57,928 nt of DNA from Zygnema cylindricum (lineage: Eukaryota > Streptophyta > Zygnematophyceae > Zygnematales > Zygnemataceae): contig JBBHKE010002496.1 of NCBI GenBank assembly GCA_037447655.1, positions 1 to 57,928 of the forward strand, read 5' to 3'. Positions 47,641 through 56,558 of the stretch are shown here, piece after piece. The notes under the pieces are model-generated. The model made no database searches and was not told the origin of the DNA. It was given only the letters and a program-made list of their open reading frames with translations. A program made the position numbers and the translations under genes. Each line of letters begins with the position of its first letter. Position 1 is the first letter of the stretch.

Positions 47641-48069
47641 AGTTATGCCTACGTCAGTATCTGACCAGGAGAACACCTGTTTGTTCTTCTCCAACAGGTC
47701 GGAGAGCCGGGACTTTTGCTGCGGATCCAACTGCTCTCCTAGAGTCCAATCCATCTTTCCGGGTTCAACCGCTGCCCAGGCCTGCGGGGGTCTACCCCAG
47801 CGGGAGATATGGAATTCGAACCCCACCTGTGGGTCTACCTCTTCTCCTCCCGTCAGAATGCTGCTGCTAACAGCTTTCGCTAAGCTGTCCCCTTCCGAGC
47901 CTCCGCTCCCCCCTACTGAGGAATCTCTCGATTTTGGTAAAGTGCTAGGACTGGAATATTTTGATGATAAAAATTGTTTTCTTCCCTTTCCCCCCCCCTC
48001 AAGCTGCAAGTGAGCCTGCACCGCTAACAACTCTTGAGCTTGAAGGTAGCGAGCCCTGGATGTTGGAGA
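47640..48069 (-). pseudogene. Ty3/gypsy element: linker and start of the reverse transcriptase, truncated
   Basis: In the same frame as the methyltransferase and separated from it only by a TAG, it reads a linker (VQAHLQLEGGGKGRK and so on), a GFEFHISRWGRP block and DPQQKSRLSDLLEKNKQVF, then SWSDTDVG. That last block is the conserved leader just before the RT domain in Ty3/gypsy polyproteins. The RT palm, RNase H and integrase are absent because the sequence changes to relic D at about 47640. Confidence 0.75.
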
Positions 48070-49167
48070 CTATATGCTGGGGAAGGCCAAAGATTTTTTT
48101 ATCACCCATGTGATTGCATTTAGATCCATGCTCTGTCCGAGTAGGCTGCACCTCTGGAGGTCTGAAATACCTGGTGCCGCCGTGCTGGCTGGTTGGAATC
48201 CCATGGCTTGTTCTCGTTCTTCCACCGTGGGTGTTGTCCATACTCCACTTGTGCTGTCAAATATCATTCCGGCTGATCCTTTTCGATACGCATGGCTGTT
48301 GGGGAAGGAAACCAAAGTTGGCAGTGCTCGCCTTGGTTGTCCTGGTTTGTTGCACCGGAAGAACGGAGGACGATCAACTTTTGTTACTGGAGTGGCCATT
48401 CGCCCTGGCCCTAAAATTTGTTGCAGGGTTATCTGGGGATCTAGGTTATGGTTCAGTAAGAGCTTGGTGAGGATTGACAGAGGTATCATGTTGGTCCAGT
48501 ATGCCCTGACTCTGTGGGCCCTGGATCCCAGTTTTGCTGTATCGAAAACAAGTGGAGCTCCTAGAATCTGTTTGACTTTATTCCAGCTGTTGGCGACTCT
48601 TTTTCTCTGATCATCTCCCAGGTGGACATTCTCCAAAACGTACCCCACTGGTGTGTCTTGGGACTGTTGCAGCCAGGAAATTAATTTTATCATTTGGAAG
48701 AAAGTGGGACTTCTACTGTCTTGATGTCCCTCACCTTTCCCTGCTAGAGAGTATCCTTGACATGGCCATCCTGCAATCACCAAATCTACTCGCCCTAGCA
48801 TAGCGAGATGAGGTTTCACGATATTGTCGATATTTTGCGGAACACTTCGGTGTGATCTGCAGATGGTGGATACCGGGAGTTGTTGGGGATACAATTGGTG
48901 GAGTTGTTGTAGGCGGTGTTCACTGACGGCTCGAGCATCCGGTGAGATTTCCACGGCTACGTATGACTCCACTTTATATCTAGCTTTTAAGACAGCCTCG
49001 AGGTCTGAGCTAATTCCACAAAAAAAGGATAATATCCGGAGTCCAGAACTCGGGATCGATAATGACACCACTTGTCTATTGAAATTGTGATTGTCCGGAG
49101 GAACGGCCGAAGGTTTCGTCGGAGGTTCTTTCCTTTTGACAAAAACAGCTGTTAAGGCTTTATCCAC
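48070..49167 (-). CDS. C5 DNA methyltransferase encoded within a Ty3/gypsy retroelement
   Basis: An uninterrupted 365-codon stretch, numbered from GTG 49167; the true frame continues upstream toward the protease, so this is a domain of a polyprotein. The C5 cytosine methyltransferase motifs are in order: motif I ILSFFCGIS (45-53) for S-adenosylmethionine, an acidic strand AVEIS, motif IV GWPCQGYS with catalytic C136, motif VI VLENV (178-181), motif VIII GSRAHRVRAYWTN (214-226), EEREQAMGF (316-324) and motif X LLGQSMDLN (342-350). The target-recognition part is short, and I think a DNMT3/DRM-like affinity is more likely than DNMT1, though this is tentative. All listed catalytic motifs look preserved. 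It lies between the aspartic protease and the RT leader of the same element. Methyltransferase-bearing retrotransposons have been reported from charophytes and dinoflagellates. Whether this one is active is unknown. Confidence 0.9.
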   Translation of the reverse strand: MDKALTAVFVKRKEPPTKPSAVPPDNHNFNRQVVSLSIPSSGLRILSFFCGISSDLEAVLKARYKVESYVAVEISPDARAVSEHRLQQLHQLYPQQLPVSTICRSHRSVPQNIDNIVKPHLAMLGRVDLVIAGWPCQGYSLAGKGEGHQDSRSPTFFQMIKLISWLQQSQDTPVGYVLENVHLGDDQRKRVANSWNKVKQILGAPLVFDTAKLGSRAHRVRAYWTNMIPLSILTKLLLNHNLDPQITLQQILGPGRMATPVTKVDRPPFFRCNKPGQPRRALPTLVSFPNSHAYRKGSAGMIFDSTSGVWTTPTVEEREQAMGFQPASTAAPGISDLQRCSLLGQSMDLNAITWVIKKSLAFPSI

Positions 49168-49194
49168 TTCCCGCCGAAGTTTTTTTGTTTGAGA

Positions 49195-49199
49195 TAATC
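49195..49199. other. Target-site duplication TAATC, left (right copy 55401-55405)
   Basis: The five bases just left of element B are repeated exactly just right of it. Removing B and one copy restores the gypsy reading frame across the site. Confidence 0.9.
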
Positions 49200-50087
49200 T
49201 GTTGAAAAGAGGTAATTAATAGTTCACTTCCCTATTTTAGTTTTGTTTTAAAGAAGAGAGTAAGGATCAAAGGCGCGCCATGGCTACCGCCATATTTAGA
49301 AAGTGGCAGTTTTTGCAGTTAAGGGTATTTTGGCTAAAATGATGCCTTGGCCTAGATTTGAACCTGTGACCTCTAGATCCTTTATAGCCTAATGCCTTAA
49401 CCAATGGCGTTACGAAACGATACACGTGACGGGTTTCATAAATATATAAACATTAATGAAACAACTAATTAACAGCAGACTAACCAAAATGAGCAATTTC
49501 TGCGTGTACGCAAATCTGAACCGTGTAAAATATGTTTTGATCGGACGGCCGGCATTATAGCCGCCACGCGAAGTGAGATTTTCGGCGGCATACGGATATA
49601 GCGTCACGCGGTGCCACGTGGCGCCACATTATTTGATACCGGAGAAGATGGGAGGAGGAACCATGGCTTCCGATATGACAGGTGTCACCTTGTAGACCTT
49701 GTCGTACAATAGTTGTACAATAAGTACATCGCCCATTGTACCTTCTTGTAATTTATAGTGGTCCTATTGGACTAGGGTTTAATAGTAGGTAGTCGTGAGT
49801 AGGCAGACCGGGACTTAGTAATATTTAGGTACCTCTCTCTCTAAGAGAGCTTATAACTATAAAGGTCATCTTTGACCAGCCATAACTTACTGCTCGGGTG
49901 AGCAAATTTTGTGATTCTTTTTGCGTTTGACTCAGGGGAGTCTTGTCCTCACAAGGGTCAGAGTGGTCAGAATATTTGTGTGCCTGGGCGGTGCTTATCA
50001 AGCGGGAAAGTAGAAGGGGCAAATATTATCATAGAGGCTTTACATAGGCTGCTCATTCTGTGGGTCAATGGAGACCACAGAATTTCA
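49200..50087 (+). mobile_element. 5' LTR of copia element B
   Basis: It begins tgttgaaaagagg and ends gaatttca. The 888-bp length equals that of the right LTR. By eye I count about 20 differences between the two, roughly 2 percent. TATAAAG is at 49858-49863, just after a CTCTCTCTAAGAGAG palindrome. The antisense tRNA-like segment is at 49348-49416. Confidence 0.92.
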
Positions 50088-50102
50088 GGTTATGGGCCCA
50101 CC
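50088..50102 (+). other. Primer-binding site of element B
   Basis: ggttatgggcccacc immediately follows the LTR. It pairs with the anticodon stem and loop of initiator tRNA-Met rather than with a tRNA 3' end, as known for Drosophila copia, which uses a half-tRNA primer. The gag ATG (50092-50094) is inside it. Confidence 0.8.
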
Positions 50103-51132
50103 CTCTAGGGTGCCCATATTTGATGGATCAGACTTTCTTTATTGGGAAATGATGATGGAGGGAGAACTATTTGAGAAGCATTTATGGGGCATAGTGTCTG
50201 GACAAATTCGATGCCCACCTCCACCTGGGTTTGGAGGGACACGTTTTTCTGGCACCTCCGCCTCTACAGTTGGTAGAACAGCTGCCACCATCACCGAGGA
50301 TGAAGATGAGGAAGGAGAAGAGATTGTCATGGAAGGAAAAAAGGAAGGAGTTGCAACTCAAGTAACACCATTGCCGAAGGCGATACCGGCAGCAGCACCA
50401 TCAGCAACAACGACAAGGGTTCTGACCGAAAGATCAGAGTATGAAAAGTGGAACTACAAAGACAAGGTTGCTAAGCTCTTAATTCTTAAAAGTGTAGCAA
50501 AGGGCATTGCCATTCTTCTTATGCATGTCAAATCTTCATCTCAGATTTGGATATCACTAGTTAACAAATATAAGAGTGGATCATTGCAGCAGCAACAGTT
50601 GGCAGAAAATAAGATTGCAGCTTATACTTATAAGGGAGGAAGTATGGATAATTATTGCAATAATTTAGGAGCATTGTTTGGGGAGTTAGAGAGTGCAGGT
50701 AACTCATGGTCTGAGAGACAAAGAGTGAACATATTAATGATGAAACTACCTGAAGAGTATGAGAATATCATTAACCGATTGCAGGACATAGGAGATAGCA
50801 ATTAGAATTGGGATGACACTGTGGGAATGATTTTAGTGAAAGAAAGCACCATAGAGCTTAGGAGAGGGAGTCCAAGTGTTCAAGCATTGTCTGCAAGAGC
50901 TGATTGGAGGAAGCGTGATGAGGAGAGAGGGAAAGATCCTTATCGAAACTTTGGTGGAAGAGGACAAGGAGGTGGCAGATTTGATAGACAGGGGAGAGGA
51001 ACTTCTCGAGGAGGATTATGTCACTTCTGCAAGAAACCGGGACACTATATGGCAGATTGTGTCAGACTTGCAGATCTTCGACTGAAAGATGGTCAAGGAA
51101 CCTCAAAGGAGGAAAGAAAAAGGCTTTCCTGA
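50092..51132 (+). pseudogene. Copia element B: gag
   Basis: MGPPSRVPIFDGSDFLYWEM starts in the primer-binding site; an in-frame ATG at 50068, inside the LTR, is an alternative. It is open to a TAG at 50803-50805, which aligns with a tryptophan of element A, and resumes in the same frame. One CCHC knuckle, CHFCKKPGHYMADC, is at about 51020-51062. A one-base loss near 51105 relative to element A shifts the frame into the protease reading frame. Confidence 0.9.
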
Positions 51133-51977
51133 CTCAAGTTCTTGATGAGGAAGTGGAAGAAAAAATTGAACCTGAAGAGGAGCTTGAGGAGCTTCTCCTT
51201 AATCCGAAAAACACTGAAAAGCATGTCGACATTCCATGGAGACAAAAGTGTGCTTTCGGAGGTAAGAGGGATCCACCCGAGGATGGGTGGATCATAGACT
51301 CAGGGGCTTCAATGCATATGTGCAAAGATAAGCGGTGGTTCACTAAACTGAGAAAGATCCCAACAGTTGAGATAGAGTACGGAGATGGTAGAGTAGAAAC
51401 CACAAGTCTTGTTGGAACTGTTGACTTGAAGGTTCTAGTTGATGGAAAGGCCTCAATTGTAACACTCTCAGACGTTCTTTACATTCCACAACTTAGCAAG
51501 AACCTAGTCTCAACAGCTGTCCTAGATGAAAAGGAGTTTCAAACAGGAACTAGGAAAGGAATCTTCAGAGCAAGCTTTGATAATGAGGTTTATTTTATAG
51601 CTGAGAAGGGCAGTCAAGGAATGTTCAGAATTGTACTTTGCAATGAAAAGTGTGTTCTCTACTCGTGTGCAAGTGAGATGACGCTTTGGCATAAAAGGTT
51701 GGGGCATGTGCATCTAGATAGATTATAGAAAATGAAGAAAAATGGAATAGTGGAGGGTATTACTTTTGAAGATGATGAGACCTTTGATGATTGTAGTGGA
51801 TGTGCCCAAGGGAAGATTCATAGACTTCCATTTCCAAAGGCAACCACATTTAGGAGAGAGAAAGTATTAGATCTAGTTCACACTGCTGTTTGGGGACCTG
51901 CTAGGTATGCCTCACATGGGGGGAAAAGATGGATGTTAACTATCACAGATGATTGGTCTAGATACACGAAGGTATAG
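51105..51977 (+). pseudogene. Copia element B: protease and integrase N-terminal part
   Basis: The protease active site is WIIDSGASMHMC, and the integrase zinc region is WHKRLGHVHLDRL...CSGCAQGKIHRLPFP. A TAG interrupts at 51726-51728 and another at 51975-51977 (before FLRHKSE). The first integrase catalytic aspartate is replaced: the sequence reads LVHTAVWGP where element A has LVHTDIWGP. Confidence 0.88.
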
Positions 51978-52097
51978 TTTCTCAGACATAAGTCAGAGGT
52001 ATTAAGATGTTTCAAAGAGTATAAAGTATGGAGTGAAAAGCTACATGAAACCTCAATAAAAGAGATAAGAAGTGATAATGGGAAAGAATACACCTCA

Positions 52098-54368
52098 ATG
52101 GATTTTGAAGAATATCTTAAAGAAGAAGGAATTCACCATGAGAAAACTGTTCCCTATAATCCGGAACAAAATGGAGTAGCAGAAAGAGTGAATAGAACTT
52201 TAGGAGATATGTCCAGAAGTATGTTAAGTGATAAGAGGATAGGGCTGCAGTTTTGGGCTGAGTCTATGAACTATGCTAATTTCATCAAAAATAGAGTCCT
52301 AACTTCAGCAAATAAGGAGGAAACTCCGTATGAGAGGTGGACAGGAAGAAAGCCTGATTTGTCTAGTTTGAGAGTGTTCGGAAGTCAAGTCTACAGTTTG
52401 GATTCCGATAAGACTAAATGGAAGTTAGAGGGAAGAGGGAAACCAGGATATCTTGTAGGATATGATGAGAGCACAAAAGGATACCGCGTGTATGACTTGA
52501 AAAAGAGAGATATAATTTTGGTAAAACACATAGTGGTGATGAATGAAGAGAAGTCCATTGATCCATTCAAATATAATAAGGAAGTCAAAATCAGATTTGA
52601 AACGGATCAGTTTTCTGACTTTGACTTTGAAAATGAAGAGAAGGAAGAGGGAGAAAAAGAAAAATCTGCAGATCTACCAAAGGAGAAGGAGGAAAGGACA
52701 ACATCCGAGGCAACGCCACAATACGAAGTGGAAACCGATGAGGAACTTGATGAGACACCGGAATTGGAAGATAGGGAAGCTGAAAATTTCCCAAAACAAA
52801 ACCCAAGGATGCCTTCCATACCGGTGTCCGATTTTGAAGGGGGAAGAAGAAGTAGTAAACGACTTCAAGAAAGACAAGTAAATAACCAACTCACAAAGAT
52901 GTCTCACCCAGATGAACCTCAAACATACTTAGAGGCCATAAACACTCCAGAAAGTAGCCGGTGGATCATAGCTATAAATGAAGAAATGGCCTCTATCATA
53001 GAAGCCAATACATGGGAGTTGGTAGATTGTCCACCGGACCGAAAACCGATCGGATGTAAGTGGGTGTTTAAACTTAAATTAAACCCGGATAATACCATTG
53101 AGAGGTACAAAGCTAGGTTAGTTGCAAAAGGTTATACACAGAAAGAGGGGATAGACTACGAAGAAACCTTTGCACCTGTAGTCAGATTTCCTTCTGTTAG
53201 AATCCTTTTAAGTATAGCCGCAGCGGAGGATATGGAAATCCACCAGATGGATATTAAAACTGCCTTTTTGCACGGAGAGTTGGAAGAAGAAATTTACATG
53301 AGGCAACCGGAAGGATTCGTGGAAAGTGGGGAAGAAAACAAAGTTTGCAAACTGATAAAATCACTCTATGGGCTTAAGCAAGCCCCGCGACAGTGGAATA
53401 TAAAGCTCGACGAATTTCTGACCGGTTTGGGGTATATCAGAATTAGTTCAAATCACTCTATATATTTATTTGAGGATGAGAATGGAGTGATATTTATTGC
53501 TATTTATGTGGATGATTTGTTGGTCTTAAGCAAGTCCCTAGATAAAATTAACAAACTAAAAAGGGATCTTAGAAGCAATTTTGATATGAAAGATCTTGGC
53601 GAAGCAAAGTACATTTTGGGAATTCAGATGGAGAGAGATAGAGGGAATAGAATTATAAGACTCACTCAAAAAGAAGCAATCGGTAATATGCTAGAAAAAT
53701 TTCAAATGGAGAAAGCAAACGGATGTACTACTCCCATGGATTTGAAGAAAGTGAGTGAGGGGAGTGAAGAGGGAGGAATATTCATCATTAATGATGAGAT
53801 GGACGAGATAGAAAGAAAATTTATGGAAAATATCCCTTATCGGCAGATTGTAGGCAGTTTAATTTATTTTATGAACTGTACCCGTCTGGATATAGCTGCA
53901 GCTGTAGGTGTCCTTAGTAGAAATCTAAATGAACCAAGAAAGAGAGATTGGGAGGCTGCCAAAAGGGTGATGAGGTATCTGGTGGGGACAAGGGAATTAT
54001 GGTTGCATTTGGGAGGGGAGCACACTGACATCACCACTTGGAGTGATGCCAGTTATGGAGATGTGCCTTTAAGGAGGTGTACGACTGGATATGTGTTGCA
54101 AATTAGATCCGGTGCATGTTGTTGGAGTAGCAAGCAACAAAAAGTAGTTGCTCAGTCCACTATGGAGGCTGAATACATGGCTTCCTGTGCTGCCACCAAA
54201 GAATTAATGTGGGTTAAATCTCTTCTTGAAGAACTTGGGTTCATGAAGTCTGGAACTCAAAATGTTTTTTGTGATAATCAAGCAGCTATCTTGATTGCAG
54301 CTAATCCGAAACATCACTTCAAAGCTAAGCATATAGATATTAGACTATTTTTGTCAGAAAGAAGGTAG
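52098..54368 (+). CDS. Copia element B: integrase C-terminal half, reverse transcriptase and RNase H
   Basis: An uninterrupted frame of 756 codons. It has the integrase C-terminal glutamate in NPEQNGVAERVNRT, an acidic linker, the GCKWVFKLKLNPDNTIERYK block, the RT motif YVDDLLVLS at about 53506-53532 and RNase H motifs TWSDASYGD and STMEAEYMAS, ending KHHFKAKHIDIRLF. One base appears lost in a T run near 54350: the correct end (VRKKVENKIIKLVHK to a TAG at 54497-54499) is in the next frame. The element as a whole cannot make an intact polyprotein. Confidence 0.92.
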   Translation: MDFEEYLKEEGIHHEKTVPYNPEQNGVAERVNRTLGDMSRSMLSDKRIGLQFWAESMNYANFIKNRVLTSANKEETPYERWTGRKPDLSSLRVFGSQVYSLDSDKTKWKLEGRGKPGYLVGYDESTKGYRVYDLKKRDIILVKHIVVMNEEKSIDPFKYNKEVKIRFETDQFSDFDFENEEKEEGEKEKSADLPKEKEERTTSEATPQYEVETDEELDETPELEDREAENFPKQNPRMPSIPVSDFEGGRRSSKRLQERQVNNQLTKMSHPDEPQTYLEAINTPESSRWIIAINEEMASIIEANTWELVDCPPDRKPIGCKWVFKLKLNPDNTIERYKARLVAKGYTQKEGIDYEETFAPVVRFPSVRILLSIAAAEDMEIHQMDIKTAFLHGELEEEIYMRQPEGFVESGEENKVCKLIKSLYGLKQAPRQWNIKLDEFLTGLGYIRISSNHSIYLFEDENGVIFIAIYVDDLLVLSKSLDKINKLKRDLRSNFDMKDLGEAKYILGIQMERDRGNRIIRLTQKEAIGNMLEKFQMEKANGCTTPMDLKKVSEGSEEGGIFIINDEMDEIERKFMENIPYRQIVGSLIYFMNCTRLDIAAAVGVLSRNLNEPRKRDWEAAKRVMRYLVGTRELWLHLGGEHTDITTWSDASYGDVPLRRCTTGYVLQIRSGACCWSSKQQKVVAQSTMEAEYMASCAATKELMWVKSLLEELGFMKSGTQNVFCDNQAAILIAANPKHHFKAKHIDIRLFLSERR

Positions 54369-54499
54369 AAAATAAAATTATTAAACTGGTTCATAAAACT
54401 GATAGAGAAATGATTGCAGACATGATGACAAAAGCAGTGCCTTCCCCTAAGTTGATTTATTGCAGAGAAAACTGTGGATTAAAATTGAAAAGTGACTAG

Positions 54500-54512
54500 G
54501 AATTAAGGGGAG
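54500..54512 (+). other. Polypurine tract of element B
   Basis: A purine-rich stretch ending aaggggag directly abuts the right LTR start (tgttgaaaag) at 54513. Confidence 0.7.
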
Positions 54513-55400
54513 TGTTGAAAAGAGGTAATTAATAGTTCACTTCCCTATTTTAGTTTTGTTTTAAAGAAAGAGAGTAAGATCAAAGGCGCGCCATGGCTGC
54601 CGCCATATTTAGAAAGTGGCAGTTTCTGCAGTTAAGGGTATTTCGGCTAAAATGATGCCTAGGCCTAGATTTGAACCTGTGACCTCTAGATCCTTTATAG
54701 CCTAATGCCTTAACCAATGGCGTTACGAAACGATACACGTGACGGGTTTCATAAATATATAAACATTAATGAAACAACTAATTAACAGCAGACTAACCAA
54801 AATGAGCAATTTCTGCGTGTACGCGAATCTGAACCGTGTAAAATATGTTTTGATCGGACGGCCGGCATTATAGCCGCCACGCGAAGTGAGCTTTTCGGCG
54901 GCATACGGATATAGCGTCACGTGGTGCCACGTGGCGCCACATTATTTGATACCGGAGAAGATGGGAGGAGGAACCATGGCTTCCGATATGACAGGTGTCA
55001 CCTTGTAGACCTTGTCGTACAATAGTTGTACAATAAGTACATCGCCCATTGTACCTTCTTGTAATTTATAGTGGTCCTATTGGACTAGGGTTTAATAGTA
55101 GGTAGTCGTGAGTAGGCAGACCGAGACTTAGTAATATTTAGGTACCTCTCTCTCTAAGAGAGCTTGTAACTATAAAGGTCATCTTTGACCAGCCATAACT
55201 TACTACTCGGGTGAGCAAATTTAGTGATTCTTTTTGCCTTTGACTCAGGGGAGTCTTGTCCTCACAAGGGTCAGAGTGGTCAGAATATTTGTGTGTCTGG
55301 GCGGCGCTTATTCAGCGGGAAAGTAGAAGGGGCAAATATTATCCTAGAGGCTTTACATAGGCTGCTCATTCTGTGGGTCAATGGAGACCACATAATTTCA
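54513..55400 (+). mobile_element. 3' LTR of copia element B
   Basis: 888 bp, nearly identical to 49200-50087, ending cataatttca. It is followed by the target duplication TAATC. The tRNA-like antisense segment is at 54662-54730. Confidence 0.92.
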
Positions 55401-55405
55401 TAATC

Positions 55406-56558
55406 TGATCTGATATTCCTTCTCCCACCGCTTGGAAATAAGGAATTGCTAATTTTCTTTGGCAATATTAGTGGAACTGCTAAACAGTTCCGTCGGAGAA
55501 GGGGTAGTGTACACCGGGTAGCAACCAGCCACTGGGACATTGGTCTTCCCCCGGTTCCATAAATCCAGAGGAACCACTACTTTGGTTCCTTCTGGATTTT
55601 TGGAGTCCCGGACGGTACATTGTTCTTTCCACACGCTTAAACTCATATTGAGCGGAGTCCAGGTGGCCATTCCCAACAAGATTTTGAATTGAGTTCCTTT
55701 TACCATTAAGAAGGGAAGCTCAATTTTCACCCGTTCGCCCCCGTCATCTGAAAATTCGATGTCCATGGCCTTGATGATTTCATGTACTGGTTGTCTGCCG
55801 GTGCTTACTCTGCTTAAGCATATGTTGCTTGGGCAGATTTCGGGCCGGAGCTCCTCCGGCATTCTCTGCAGCGCGGAGGTGGTGATGAGGTTGGGGAGAG
55901 CTCCGGTGTCGACCACAGTGTCCTGGTATCCCCCGTATCCGTTGAGTCGAAAGTTCCCGGTTCTGTTCAGTATGAGAGCCACTGATAAGGCTTTGTAGTC
56001 CCTATCCACTATAGGTGTTTTTGGATTTGTAGACAAAAATGAGGCGGTTGGCGGCGTGGTCCTGCCTACCCCCCCTTTTCCAGAGTGGATTTCGTGTCCC
56101 AATGCTTGAATGAGGATTTCTTCGGGCAAGTTGTGGGAAGATGCGAGGGTCTTCACGTGGGCGAGAGCATAGGGCATGAGGTGTCGGACTAGCATGACGG
56201 CCGGTTTGGAGGAGGGAAGTGTCACTTTTGGTGAAGAGGGAGATGAGTTCTGTTCTTGCTGGTCATGATCTAGTTCTTCTTGCTTACTTTCTGAGCCGGA
56301 ATTCTGATCTAGTTCTTCTTGCTTACTTTCTGAGCCAGAATCCGGAATAGCAGGTGTTTGGGGATCTTCATTTTCAGGGCGTTCGGCCATATACTTTTCG
56401 AACAAGTCTTGATTGTCTTTTTTCTCTTGTTCTAGTGACTCCTTTTCTCGCTGTTGTTTGTCTTTCTGGAAATTTTCGAAACCGGGAGGCAGTTTCTTCG
56501 AGGATGGTGGAGGTGGATGTGTGGGTTTTATCCGAAGACCTATTTTGTCGTTCAGCAT
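55406..56558 (-). pseudogene. Ty3/gypsy element: protease region of the polyprotein
   Basis: A 369-codon frame to 55449. A proline/acidic-rich start (PPPPSSKKLPPGFENF, with a repeated SGSESKQEELD) is followed by a retropepsin-like domain with the active site VVDTGALPNLITTSAL. A single TAG at 55449-55451 ends it. Beyond that stop the same frame continues to the insertion site of element B (KRWEKEYQIRL) and then, on the other side, into LSQTKKLRREVDK and the methyltransferase. Protease and methyltransferase were therefore one polyprotein before the stop and the insertion. Confidence 0.85.

Noticed and set aside
48074-49090. Plus-strand ORFs opposite the methyltransferase (for example 178 aa at 48074-48610)
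   Set aside because: They are antisense shadows of the methyltransferase frame and show no family motifs.
50803-50805. Programmed stop readthrough between gag halves of element B
   Set aside because: The stop lies inside the conserved capsid region and aligns with tryptophan in A, not at a gag-pol boundary. A has its breaks at other places.
42410-54368. TAG as a sense codon (alternative genetic code), given many in-frame TAGs in the copia and gypsy frames
   Set aside because: The 1465-codon host gene and the intact DUF674 gene have no internal TAG, and the elements also carry frameshifts, TAA and TGA. Decay explains the pattern.
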